A DNA stretch of 64,000 nt, taken from contig NZ_CP107958.1 in NCBI RefSeq assembly GCF_036075115.1, positions 2,356,001-2,420,000 of the forward strand, read 5' to 3'. Source of the stretch: Streptomyces sp. NBC_00377. Its GTDB lineage: Bacteria; Actinomycetota; Actinomycetes; Streptomycetales; Streptomycetaceae. The notes under the pieces are model-generated. The model was not told the origin of the DNA and did not search any database. It saw nothing but the letters and a program-made list of their open reading frames with translations. The position numbers and the translations under genes were made by a program. This document shows, one piece after another, positions 54,609 to 63,848 of this stretch (position 1 is the stretch's first letter; every line of letters begins with the position of its first letter).

Positions 54609-55835
54609 CTAAGTGAAGGCAGGTGTCGCCACGGTCAGCGTGCCGTCCAAAAGGGTCGAATCACCCATTTCACTCAGTGCGAGAGCGAGCGCTCCGAGCA
54701 CCTCCGCACGGCCCCCAAGTGCCCCCGGGAGAACGGAAAGTTGGCGTGCCGCACTCGGGATCGCGTAGCGGCCGACGGACTCTCTGATCGGACCGAGCAC
54801 CAGCTCACCGGCCTCGGCGAGATCACCGCCCAGGACCACCCGGCTCGGGTTCAACAGGTTGCAGAGATTGGCGACTCCACTGCCGATGTGACGGCCGACG
54901 TCGGCGATCACCCGACGGCAGCCCGGGTCGCCGTCCCTCGCCAGTCGCACGACGCCTTCCATCGTCAGATCCGTGCCGTGGCTGGACTGGAGGAGCGGGA
55001 GCACGTAGCGCGCCGCCGCGAAGGTCTCCAGGCAGCCCCGGTTACCACAGCGGCAGACGGGGCCGGACTCGTCAAGTGTAATATGTCCGATTTCGCCCGC
55101 GGTACCACCGGGCCCCCTGTAGATCTTCCCCTCGATCACCAGACCGGCACCCACACCGCTCGCGACCTTGATGTATGCAAGATCACGCACGCCCCTGCCA
55201 CTGCCCCAGACCATCTCGCCGAGGGCTCCGAGGTTGGCGTCGTTGTCCACGTGGACGGGCACGCCGAGCCGGCCGCGCATCTCCTCGGCGGGTCTGGTGC
55301 CGATCCAGCCGGGCAGGATGGCGGACGAACCGAGCGTTCCCGACTCCAGGTCGATCGGCCCGGGCACCCCAAGACCCACCCCCGCAACCTTCGTCCGGTC
55401 CACCCCGGTGGCCTCGATCAGCCGGTTGACCAGCTGTTCCGCCCGGTCGAAGCCCTGCGTCGAGGAGGCGTCCACATCGAGCGGCTCCGACTCCTCGGCA
55501 AGCACCTGATGGGCCAGATTGCCCACGGCGACCCGTAGGTGCGTATGTCCGAAATCGACGCCGATGACGATGCCCGCGTCGCCGCTCAGACTGACGCTGC
55601 GGGCCCTTCGTCCGCCCGCCGAGGTGGGCGTGACCTCGACGGTTCCGCCGTCCTTCAGTTCGCGCACGATATTGGAGACGGTCGCGGCGGACAGCCCGGT
55701 CGCCCGGGCGATCTCCGCCTGCGTCAGGGACCCGGCCAGACGCACGGCGCGTACGACCCGCTCCAGGTTGGCTCGGTGCAGCGACGACTGCGACCCCGGA
55801 GTCTCCACGACGACCTCCTGCGCGCGGGACCGCAT
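54609..55835 (-). CDS. rok7B7: ROK-family regulator of carbon use and antibiotic production
   Basis: 408 aa. A winged helix (about 20-70, LTQAEIARATGLSAATVSN) precedes a ROK sugar-kinase-like domain with ATP-site VIGVDFGHTH and the zinc motif CRCGNRGCLE. The kinase motif residues are relaxed, as in regulators. The gene lies between xylFGH and ngcEFG, matching rok7B7 (SCO6008), known to repress the xylose genes and influence carbon catabolite control and antibiotic production. ATG 55835 is the chosen start; a TTG 24 bp upstream extends it. Confidence 0.9.
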   Translation of the reverse strand: MRSRAQEVVVETPGSQSSLHRANLERVVRAVRLAGSLTQAEIARATGLSAATVSNIVRELKDGGTVEVTPTSAGGRRARSVSLSGDAGIVIGVDFGHTHLRVAVGNLAHQVLAEESEPLDVDASSTQGFDRAEQLVNRLIEATGVDRTKVAGVGLGVPGPIDLESGTLGSSAILPGWIGTRPAEEMRGRLGVPVHVDNDANLGALGEMVWGSGRGVRDLAYIKVASGVGAGLVIEGKIYRGPGGTAGEIGHITLDESGPVCRCGNRGCLETFAAARYVLPLLQSSHGTDLTMEGVVRLARDGDPGCRRVIADVGRHIGSGVANLCNLLNPSRVVLGGDLAEAGELVLGPIRESVGRYAIPSAARQLSVLPGALGGRAEVLGALALALSEMGDSTLLDGTLTVATPAFT

Positions 55836-56145
55836 CGATGAGGCCCCGTCTATGTCCAACTAGTGAACTCTAAGCTGAGCCGTTCGGGTCGCCTCCCGTC
55901 AAGAGGTTGAACAGTATCCGCATGCGTGTGAAGCAACACGGAGGGTGGTCGAGGGGGGGTCGCGGGGCGTGCGGGACCCGCTGCGCGGCGTTACGGGCCG
56001 GTCCCGGAAGGGGTACGAAAGGGACGCGGCAGCGGGAGAACGGACGGTGCCGCCGGCGGCTCGAGCGGGCGCCGGCGAGGCGCGCGGACACGGGCCCGGC
56101 GGTGGTGCCAGGCGGTGAAGGGCGAGCCCGTCGTCCGCGGCGCCC
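55836..56145. other. 310-bp intergenic region upstream of rok7B7
   Basis: It spans the rok7B7 promoter and the 3' side of ngcG. A TTGACG lies near 55900 on the minus strand, but a matching -10 at correct spacing is not clear. GTTCACTAG just before the TTG start is partly palindromic. No gene or terminator is evident. Confidence 0.35.
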
Positions 56146-57078
56146 CTACTTCAACGCCCCGGCGGTCAGCCCCTGGACCACCTGCCGCTGGAAGACGATG
56201 TACGCGGCCAGGACCGGCAGCATCGCCATGACCAGACCGGCGAAAAGCCCTGACCAGTCACCCTTGTAGCCCTGGCTCACGGCCAGTTGGACCAGCCCCT
56301 GGGTGAGGACGCGCTTGTCGGGGTCGGTGTTCAGGACCGTGGGAAGCATGTACTGGTTCCACTGGCCCAGGAAGTTGAAGATGCCGACGCTGATCAGGCC
56401 CGGCTTGGCCATGGGCACCATGATCTGGAAGAACGTACGGCTGTGCGAGGCGCCGTCCACGAAGGCCGCCTCCGCCACCGAGGTCGGCAGGGTGCGGAAG
56501 AAGGCCGTCAGGAAGAACACCGTGAACGGCAGCGAGTAGGCGATGTAGACGAGGATCAGGCCGTGGATGGAGTTCAACAGCCCCATGTTGTTCACCACGT
56601 AGAACAACGGGACCAGCGCCAGCATGATCGGAAAACTCATGCCGCCGATGAACAGGTAGTAGATGAAGCGGTTGCCCGGGAAGTCGAAGCGCGCCAGGAC
56701 GTAGGCCGCCATGGAGCCGAGGACGAGCGTGCCGATGAGTGAACCCCCCACCACCAGGATGGTGTTGAGGAAGTAGTCGCTCATGTTGGCCTCGGTCCAG
56801 GCCCGGGACCAGTTGTCGAAGTGCAGGGTGTCGGGCAGCGACCAGGGCGAGCCGAAGATGGAGCTGTCGTCCTTGAAGGAGGTCATCACCGCCCAGAGCA
56901 ACGGCAGCACGACCATGATCGCCCAGATCACCAGGATGCCGTGGGAGAAGGCGTTGAGGACGTTTCCTTCCGATTTCTTCCCCGCGGGCGGTGTGCCGGC
57001 CGCCAGGTCGACCTTCGTGACGGGGATGCCGGAGCCGGACTCGGCCGGCAGGGGCGCGGGGGTCTCGGTCGTCTTCAC
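56146..57078 (-). CDS. ngcG: N-acetylglucosamine/chitobiose ABC transporter permease
   Basis: 310 aa with six membrane segments after a 40-residue cytoplasmic N terminus. The EAA motif reads VAEAAFVDGASHSRTFFQI. GTG 57078 lies one base beyond the ngcF stop. Last gene of ngcEFG. No ATPase is encoded, in line with shared MsiK energisation of several Streptomyces sugar importers. Gene name rests on synteny with rok7B7 and xylFGH. Confidence 0.88.
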   Translation of the reverse strand: MKTTETPAPLPAESGSGIPVTKVDLAAGTPPAGKKSEGNVLNAFSHGILVIWAIMVVLPLLWAVMTSFKDDSSIFGSPWSLPDTLHFDNWSRAWTEANMSDYFLNTILVVGGSLIGTLVLGSMAAYVLARFDFPGNRFIYYLFIGGMSFPIMLALVPLFYVVNNMGLLNSIHGLILVYIAYSLPFTVFFLTAFFRTLPTSVAEAAFVDGASHSRTFFQIMVPMAKPGLISVGIFNFLGQWNQYMLPTVLNTDPDKRVLTQGLVQLAVSQGYKGDWSGLFAGLVMAMLPVLAAYIVFQRQVVQGLTAGALK

Positions 57079-57079
57079 G

Positions 57080-58006
57080 TCAGTACTCCAGCCGCTCGCG
57101 CCGCCCCAGCCGCATCACGACGGCGGCGAAGGCCAGCGTCACGATGAGCAGAGCCACGCCGATGGTGGTGGCATAGGCGGCCTGACCGTCACGGAACGCC
57201 TTCTGGTACACGTACAGGACCATGACGGTGGTCGAGTAGTCGGGGCCGCCCGGCCCGGTCGTCATGATCTGCACGACCGCGAACGACTCCGCGCCGAGCG
57301 CGAGGATGCCCATGTAGACCCAGCCCGACTGCACCGTGCCCCAGAGCAGGGGCAGGGTGATGCGGAAGAAGGTGGCGGCCCGGCCCGCGCCGTCCAGCAG
57401 CGCGGCCTCGTACAGGTCCGCCGGGATGGACGCCATGCCCGCCGAGAAGAGGACCACGAAGAAGCCGACCGTCGACCAGACGAGCACCGCCATCACGCAC
57501 CACAGCGCGAGATCCGGGTCGCCGAGCCAGAGGGGCTGGAGGCCGTCCAGCCCGACCCCCCGGAAGAACGAGTTGATCGCGCCGCTGTCCGGGTTGTACG
57601 CGAAGGCGAACAGCAGCGCCACGATGGCGATCGACAGCACCTGCGGGAAGAAATACACGATCTTGTAGAAGGAGGACCCCCGGACTCCGGAGATCACCGG
57701 GCCGCCCCTCCTCCCGCGTCCACCGACATTGATCATGAAGGCGAAGAACAGCGCCAGGCTGATCGTCACCAGCGGCAGCACGACCGCGAACATCAAGCTG
57801 TGCTGCAAGGACTTCCAGAAGATGTCGTCGTCCAGCATCCTCCGGTAATTGTCCAGGCCGACCATCTTGAATTCGGGGCTGAGACCGGTCCAGTCCGTGA
57901 ACGAGTAGTAGATGGACTGGATGAACGGCCATACCACGAAGAGCGCGTACAGTCCCAGGGGCAGCGCCAGGAACCCCACGATGAAGCGGTACTTGCCGTG
58001 CTGCAT
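57080..58006 (-). CDS. ngcF: N-acetylglucosamine/chitobiose ABC transporter permease
   Basis: 308 aa with six membrane segments. LYEAALLDGAGRAATFFRI is the EAA loop. ATG 58006 was taken over two upstream GTG codons because GGAG then falls five bases before. It forms a tight operon between ngcE and ngcG. Confidence 0.88.
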   Translation of the reverse strand: MQHGKYRFIVGFLALPLGLYALFVVWPFIQSIYYSFTDWTGLSPEFKMVGLDNYRRMLDDDIFWKSLQHSLMFAVVLPLVTISLALFFAFMINVGGRGRRGGPVISGVRGSSFYKIVYFFPQVLSIAIVALLFAFAYNPDSGAINSFFRGVGLDGLQPLWLGDPDLALWCVMAVLVWSTVGFFVVLFSAGMASIPADLYEAALLDGAGRAATFFRITLPLLWGTVQSGWVYMGILALGAESFAVVQIMTTGPGGPDYSTTVMVLYVYQKAFRDGQAAYATTIGVALLIVTLAFAAVVMRLGRRERLEY

Positions 58007-58051
58007 CACCACTCCGGTGCTTTTATGGATACTTCGCCGCGATTTCCGCCG

Positions 58052-59530
58052 TCACTGGTGTTTGTAATGCTTGATCGTCGTGTCCTTGGCCGCCTCGTCG
58101 GCGTACCCCTGGATCTTCTTGATCGCCTCGGCCGGGGTGAGCCGGCCGGCCATCATCTCGCCCAGACCGGACACCCCGATCTTCTCCTTCTGCAACTGGA
58201 CATACCAGTCCTGAAGTCGAGGGTTCACCACGTTGTCGCCGGCCTTGTCCAGGGCCGCGACACCCGACTTGAGACCGGGGGTGAGGGCGAGACCGTCGGT
58301 GCCGCCGTTGTACGCGGTCAGTGACTTGACCTTGGAGGTGAAGTTCTTGGAGGACGCCTCGCTGAGCATGATGCGCAGCTGTTCCATGCCGCCCGCCGCG
58401 TTCTTCGCCTTGGCCGGCACGACGAACGGCTCGCCGCCGGAGGCCCAGATGGTGCCGAAGGGCATCTTGTCCGAGGAGTCGATGCCGGTGGGCGCGGAGA
58501 CGGCCAGGCCGAAGTCGGCGGGGATGACGTTGGCCGACTCGTTCTCCACCCAGGAACCGTTGGGGATGAACAGCGCCTTGCCCTTCGCCCAGGCCGTCTG
58601 GGACTGGATGTGGTCCAGGCCGGGCGTGCCCTTGAGGATGTAACCCTTCTGGTAGAGCTCGTAGTAGGCGTCGAAACAGGCCTTCACCGCCGGGTGCTTC
58701 CAGGCGTTCGGCTCCAGGTTGTCGATGGCGTCGAGGACCTCGCGGCCGCCCACCTTGCCGATCATCGGGTACAGCGCGAAGGGAATGTAGTACGGGTACT
58801 TGCCGGCGTACGTCCAGCCCGCGATGCCCTGCTTCTTGGCCTTCGCGCAGAGCGCGAGCATCTCGTCCCAGGTCTGCGGATACGTGGCGTCGAGGGAGTC
58901 CAGGGCCTTCTGCGAGTACCAGACGCCGTAGACGGTGTAGGCGTAGTACATGATCCAGACCGGGTCGCCGTCGAACTGGCCCATCTCGACGATGCCGGGG
59001 CGCAGGGTGTCGCGGACCTTCTTCCCCGGGTCGTCGTAGGACGCGGCGTCCAGGAGCGGCGTGAGGTCGGCGAGCTGCTTCTTGCCGACCAGCACGCCCA
59101 TGTCCATCTGCTCGGCGCCGGAGTTGTCGATGAGGTCGGGCGGGGTGCCCTGGTTGAAGCGGGGCTGGAGGGTCGACTGGATCTTCTGCGTGGCCGAGAA
59201 CTTCACCTTCGCCCCGGGGAAGGCCTTCTCGTAGATCTTGACCGCGTCCTCGGCGTACTCCTTGCCGAAACCGCCGTCGAACAGGACGAATTCCAGCTGG
59301 GCGGTCTCGTTGACCGCCAGGGGGTTCTTCGCGGTCTTCTTTCCGGCCTTGGCCTTGTCCTCGTCGCCCCCGCCGCTGCTCGCGCAGGCGGACAGAAAGC
59401 TCATCGTGGGGACGGAGATCAGGCCCAGTGCCGCTGATCTCTTGATCAGGTCCCGGCGGCCGACACCCGTGGAGCCGTTCCTGTCGGAGCGGTTCTCCTC
59501 GGAGCCGATGTTCTCGGAGTGGGATCCCAT
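58052..59530 (-). CDS. ngcE: N-acetylglucosamine/chitobiose-binding Tat lipoprotein
   Basis: 492 aa. The signal combines twin arginines (GRRDLIKRSAALG, R25-R26) with a lipobox (LSAC, C49), so it is exported folded by Tat and lipidated. The binding-protein fold contains FVLFDGGFGKEYAEDAV and many Trp/Tyr residues for sugar stacking. It captures N-acetylglucosamine or chitobiose for NgcFG. ATG 59530 has GAGGAC upstream. Its predicted promoter overlaps a DasR-like site. Confidence 0.88.
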   Translation of the reverse strand: MGSHSENIGSEENRSDRNGSTGVGRRDLIKRSAALGLISVPTMSFLSACASSGGGDEDKAKAGKKTAKNPLAVNETAQLEFVLFDGGFGKEYAEDAVKIYEKAFPGAKVKFSATQKIQSTLQPRFNQGTPPDLIDNSGAEQMDMGVLVGKKQLADLTPLLDAASYDDPGKKVRDTLRPGIVEMGQFDGDPVWIMYYAYTVYGVWYSQKALDSLDATYPQTWDEMLALCAKAKKQGIAGWTYAGKYPYYIPFALYPMIGKVGGREVLDAIDNLEPNAWKHPAVKACFDAYYELYQKGYILKGTPGLDHIQSQTAWAKGKALFIPNGSWVENESANVIPADFGLAVSAPTGIDSSDKMPFGTIWASGGEPFVVPAKAKNAAGGMEQLRIMLSEASSKNFTSKVKSLTAYNGGTDGLALTPGLKSGVAALDKAGDNVVNPRLQDWYVQLQKEKIGVSGLGEMMAGRLTPAEAIKKIQGYADEAAKDTTIKHYKHQ

Positions 59531-59659
59531 GCTCAAGTCCTCGCCTTCTCCAGGACTCAGGCGGTGAACCGGATCCTTCCCGGCACCGCGGTCGGGTCAA
59601 GCAGGGTCGTGCGGATCGTGCGGTTCGACGGCATCGACGGATTCGAGGGCGAATAGCCG

Positions 59660-59675
59660 ACAGGTATAGTCCACT
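59660..59675. promoter_or_regulatory. DasR-like dre site
   Basis: ACAGGTATAGTCCACT matches 13 of 16 positions of the dre consensus (ACTGGTCTAGACCAGT, with C or G tolerated near the ends). DasR is the GntR-family N-acetylglucosamine regulator of Streptomyces. The site lies 130 bp upstream of ngcE, over its predicted -10. Confidence 0.6.
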
Positions 59676-59692
59676 CCCTGCCGACGGAGCAA
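59664..59692 (-). promoter_or_regulatory. Predicted ngcE promoter
   Basis: Read on the minus strand, TTGCTC (59692-59687) and CTATAC (59669-59664) are 17 bp apart. The -10 lies within the dre-like site, so a bound repressor would exclude RNA polymerase. Confidence 0.4.
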
Positions 59693-59913
59693 GATCGAAT
59701 GCAAGGTTGACCGGTGGTCTTTTCCGAGTTGAGACCTCCCGGAAATATGACCGGCCGGTGGGCGCCTTGCTGGAAAATTGCACGACATGAGCCCCCGTCT
59801 GGCGCAATCAACATCCTTGACATCACTGTCCACTTGGCCACCTACTGATTCCTGCGCAACCAGGAGGACAACGTTGTCCGGGGCGTTGTCCGGCGCGGGG
59901 AGGGTGCTCACGC

Positions 59914-62900
59914 ATGCAACGGTTGGGACGGTTGCGGGCGGTCGTGATCACGGCTGCTCTGGTCATGACGGTCGGTGCACAGGGGACGGCGGTCGCACTG
60001 CCGTCGCCCGTTCCGCTCCCGGACCGGGAGTTCGCCTCGTCCTTCGAGGCGGGTGAACACGCCCCCGACTGGCAGAGCACCGTCGACACCGGCCCCGGCG
60101 GGGCCAAGCGGGCCTCGGGGGTGGACGGCGGCTACGGCGGCGGCCTCCCCGGCGATGTGTCCGACCGGGTCACCGCTCTGCGGGCGAGCGCGGAGAACAC
60201 GGCCGGCGGCGAGGTGAAGGAGAACCTCGTCGACGGCGAGGCGGGCACCAAGTGGCTGACGTTCGCGACCACCGGGTGGGTCGAGTTCGACCTCGACGAA
60301 CCCGCGCGGGTGAGCGCCTACGCACTGACCTCGGCCAACGACTTCGCCGAGCGGGACCCCGCCGACTGGACCCTGTCGGGCTCGGCGGACGGAACCGCCT
60401 GGACGCCTCTCGACAGCCGCTCCGGGGAGACCTTCGCCGAGCGGTTCCAGACCCGCGCCTTCACCCTCGCGACCGCCGTCGTGGCCGAGTACCGGCACTT
60501 CCGGCTGGAGGTCACCCGCAATCACGGCGCCGGGATCCTCCAGCTCGCCGACGTACGGTTCGGCACGGGCGGCGGCGACGGACCCGTCCCGCCGGACATG
60601 CTCACCGTCGCCGACCGGGGGCCCAGCGGGTCGCCGACCGCGAAGGCGGGCGCCGGGTTCAGTGGGAAACGGGCGCTGCGGTACGCGGGCCGGCACAGCG
60701 CTTCCGGACGGGCGTACTCGTACAACAAGGTCTTCGACGTGAACGTGCGGGTCGGCTCGCGCACGCAGCTGGCGTACCGGATCTTCCCCGGCATGGCGGA
60801 CGGCGACCGCGACTACGCCGCGACGAACGTCGCCGTGGACCTCGCCTTCACGGACGGAACGTATCTCAGCGGACTCGGGGCTACGGACCGGTACGGCTTC
60901 CCCCTGACACCCCGCGGGCAGGGCGCCTCGAAGGTGCTGTACGTCAACCAGTGGAACGACGTGGTCTCGGGGATCGGAGCGGTGGCGGCCGGGAAGACCG
61001 TCGACCGGATCCTCCTCGCCTACGACTCCCCCGGCGGACCGGCCAGGTTCAGGGGCTGGGTGGACGACATCGCGCTGCGCACCGCCGCCCCCGAGGTACC
61101 GAAGGCGCATCTGTCGGACTACGCGCTGACCACACGCGGCACCCAGTCCAGCGGGAGCTTCTCGCGCGGGAACACGTTCCCCGCCACCGCCGTGCCGCAC
61201 GGCTTCAACTTCTGGACGCCGGTGACCAACGCGTCCACGCTCGGCTGGCTGTACGACTACGCGCGCGCCAACAACGCGGACAACCTGCCCACGATCCAGG
61301 CGTTCAGCGCCAGTCACGAGCCGAGTCCGTGGATGGGCGACCGGCAGACCTTCCAGGTGATGCCGTCCGCCGCGTCCGGCGTCCCGGACACCGGTCGCAC
61401 GGCACGTGCCCTGGCGTTCCGGCACGTCGACGAGACCGCCCGCCCCTACTACTACGGGGTCCGTTTCCAGAACGGTCTCACCGCGGAGATGGCACCGACC
61501 GACCACGCGGCCGCCCTGCGCTTCACCTACCCGGGCTCGGACGCGAGCGTCGTCTTCGACAACGTCACCGATCAGGCGGGCCTGACCCTCGACAAGGAGA
61601 CCGGGACCGTCACCGGCTACTCGGACGTGAAGTCGGGCCTGTCGACGGGAGCGACCCGCCTCTTCGTCTACGGCGAGTTCGACGCGCCGGTCACCGACGG
61701 TGCGTCGGGCGGGGTCAAGGGCTACCTGCGGTTCGACGCGGGCGCCGACCGCACGGTCACCCTGCGCCTCGCGACCTCACTCATCAGCGTCGACCAGGCC
61801 CGCGACAACCTCCGCCAGGAGATCCCGCGGGAGACCGGCTTCGACACGGTCAAGCAGCGGGCCCAGCGGCAGTGGGACAGGCTGCTCGGCAGGGTGGAGG
61901 TCGAGGGCGCGAGCCAGGACCAGCTCACCACCCTGTACTCCAGCCTGTACCGGCTGTACCTGTACCCCAACTCCGGTTTCGAGAAGGTCGGTTCGACGTA
62001 CCGGTACGCGTCGCCCTTCTCGCCGATGCCGGGCCCCGACACCCCGACGCACACCGGCGCGAAGATCGTGGACGGCAAGGTCTACGTCAACAACGGCTTC
62101 TGGGACACCTACCGGACGACCTGGCCGGCGTACGCCCTGCTCACGCCCACCCAGGCCGGGGTGCTGACGGACGGGTTCGTCCAGCAGTACAAGGACGGCG
62201 GCTGGACCTCGCGCTGGTCCTCACCCGGGTACGCGGACCTGATGACCGGCACCTCGTCCGACGTCGCCTTCGCGGACGCGTTCGTCAAGGGCGTCGGGTT
62301 CGATGCCGAGGCCGCGTACGAGGCGGCCCTGAAGAACGCCACGGTCGTGCCCCCGACGTCGGGGGTGGGCCGCAAGGGCATGTCCACCTCCCCCTTCCTC
62401 GGCTACACCAGCACCGCCACGCACGAGGGCCTGTCATGGGCGCTGGAGGGCTACCTCAACGACTACGGCATCGCCCGCATGGGCCAGGGCCTGTACCGCA
62501 GGACCGGCGAGAAACGCTACCGGGACGAGGCCGAGTACTTCCTCAACCGCGCCCAGGGCTATGTGCACCTCTTCGACTCCAAGGCCGGTTTCTTCCAGGG
62601 CAAGGACGAGAAGGGCGACTGGCGGGTGGCGTCGGAGAGCTACGACCCCCGGGTGTGGGGCTACGACTACACCGAGACCAACGGCTGGGGCTACGCCTTC
62701 ACCGCCCCGCAGGACAGCCGCGGCCTCGCCAACCTGTACGGCGGACGCGACGGACTGGCGAAGAAGCTGGACGCCTACTTCGCGACCCCGGAGACCGCCT
62801 CCCCGGAGTTCGCGGGTTCGTACGGCGGGGTCATCCACGAGATGACCGAGGCGCGGGACGTGCGGATGGGCATGTACGGGCACTCCAACCAGGTCGCCCA

Positions 62901-63738
62901 CCACTCGATCTACATGTACGACGCGGCGGGGCAGCCCTGGAAGGCCCAGGCGAAGGCGCGCGAGGTGCTCTCCCGGCTCTACACCGGCAGTTCGATCGGA
63001 CAGGGGTACCACGGGGACGAGGACAACGGGGAGCAGTCGGCCTGGTACCTGTTCTCCGCGCTCGGCTTCTATCCGCTGGTCATGGGCAGCGGCGAATACG
63101 CCGTCGGCTCCCCGCTGTTCACCAAGGCCACCGTGCACCTGGAGAACGGCAGGGACCTGGTCGTCAGGGCGCCGAGGAACAGCGCCAGGAACGTGTACGT
63201 CCAGGGTCTGAGGGTCAACGGCCGCGCCTGGACGTCGACTTCGCTGCCCCACACGCTCCTGGCCAAGGGCGGGGTCCTGGAGTTCGACATGGGGCCCCGG
63301 CCCTCGGCGTGGGGATCCGGGAAGAACGCGGGTCCGGTCTCGATCACCCGGGACGACAGGGCGCCGGCGCCCCGCACCGACGTACTGCGGGGCCCGGGCG
63401 GGCTGTACGACGACACCTCGGCGACGGGGGAGACGGTCTCGGGTGCACTCGCCCTGCCGGTCACGGCCGCGACGAAGGCGGCGCAGTACACGCTGACGTC
63501 GGCCGACCGCGCCCAGGCGCCTGCGGGATGGACACTCCAGGGGTCCGCCGACGGCCTGACGTGGACCGACCTGGACCGCCGTGCCGGCCAGACCTTCCCG
63601 TGGGACCGGCAGACACGTGCCTTCACGGTCACCCGGCCGGGGACCTACGCCCACTACCGGCTGGTGTTCGACGCCGGCGCGGGAGGGACGGGCACGGGCG
63701 GCCGAGTCAGCCTCGCGGAGGTCGAGTTGTTGTCATGA
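59914..63738 (+). CDS. Secreted alpha-1,2-mannosidase (GH92) with discoidin domains
   Basis: 1274 aa. A signal peptide (about 1-30, ending AVALP) is followed by an F5/8-type C domain (about 75-215, including GWVEFDLDEPARVSAYALT). The GH92 catalytic region (about 400-1135) carries NNGFWDTYRTTWPAY and YGHSNQVAHHSIYMYD, where acidic and histidine residues bind calcium and act in catalysis. A second discoidin-like domain ends the protein (from about 1180). GH92 enzymes remove alpha-mannose from N-glycans or mannans. It diverges from ngcEFG, suggesting joint use of host or fungal glycans. Confidence 0.92.
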   Translation: MQRLGRLRAVVITAALVMTVGAQGTAVALPSPVPLPDREFASSFEAGEHAPDWQSTVDTGPGGAKRASGVDGGYGGGLPGDVSDRVTALRASAENTAGGEVKENLVDGEAGTKWLTFATTGWVEFDLDEPARVSAYALTSANDFAERDPADWTLSGSADGTAWTPLDSRSGETFAERFQTRAFTLATAVVAEYRHFRLEVTRNHGAGILQLADVRFGTGGGDGPVPPDMLTVADRGPSGSPTAKAGAGFSGKRALRYAGRHSASGRAYSYNKVFDVNVRVGSRTQLAYRIFPGMADGDRDYAATNVAVDLAFTDGTYLSGLGATDRYGFPLTPRGQGASKVLYVNQWNDVVSGIGAVAAGKTVDRILLAYDSPGGPARFRGWVDDIALRTAAPEVPKAHLSDYALTTRGTQSSGSFSRGNTFPATAVPHGFNFWTPVTNASTLGWLYDYARANNADNLPTIQAFSASHEPSPWMGDRQTFQVMPSAASGVPDTGRTARALAFRHVDETARPYYYGVRFQNGLTAEMAPTDHAAALRFTYPGSDASVVFDNVTDQAGLTLDKETGTVTGYSDVKSGLSTGATRLFVYGEFDAPVTDGASGGVKGYLRFDAGADRTVTLRLATSLISVDQARDNLRQEIPRETGFDTVKQRAQRQWDRLLGRVEVEGASQDQLTTLYSSLYRLYLYPNSGFEKVGSTYRYASPFSPMPGPDTPTHTGAKIVDGKVYVNNGFWDTYRTTWPAYALLTPTQAGVLTDGFVQQYKDGGWTSRWSSPGYADLMTGTSSDVAFADAFVKGVGFDAEAAYEAALKNATVVPPTSGVGRKGMSTSPFLGYTSTATHEGLSWALEGYLNDYGIARMGQGLYRRTGEKRYRDEAEYFLNRAQGYVHLFDSKAGFFQGKDEKGDWRVASESYDPRVWGYDYTETNGWGYAFTAPQDSRGLANLYGGRDGLAKKLDAYFATPETASPEFAGSYGGVIHEMTEARDVRMGMYGHSNQVAHHSIYMYDAAGQPWKAQAKAREVLSRLYTGSSIGQGYHGDEDNGEQSAWYLFSALGFYPLVMGSGEYAVGSPLFTKATVHLENGRDLVVRAPRNSARNVYVQGLRVNGRAWTSTSLPHTLLAKGGVLEFDMGPRPSAWGSGKNAGPVSITRDDRAPAPRTDVLRGPGGLYDDTSATGETVSGALALPVTAATKAAQYTLTSADRAQAPAGWTLQGSADGLTWTDLDRRAGQTFPWDRQTRAFTVTRPGTYAHYRLVFDAGAGGTGTGGRVSLAEVELLS

Positions 63739-63848
63739 TCCGGTAACCAACAGCGATGGTCCGCTGTACCGGGCGTCACCCGTGTTCCAGAATCATCCTG
63801 CCGCCGGGTGTACAGCGGGCGGTCCGTCATGGAGGGGGAAAGCGGTAC

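Larger units (their letters stand above)
59531..59913. other. 383-bp divergent promoter region of ngcE and GH92 gene
   Basis: It holds the ngcE promoter with its DasR-like site and, for the GH92 gene, a TTGACA at 59817-59822 with CTACT at about 59842-59846 as a weak -10. No small gene is supported. Confidence 0.5.
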
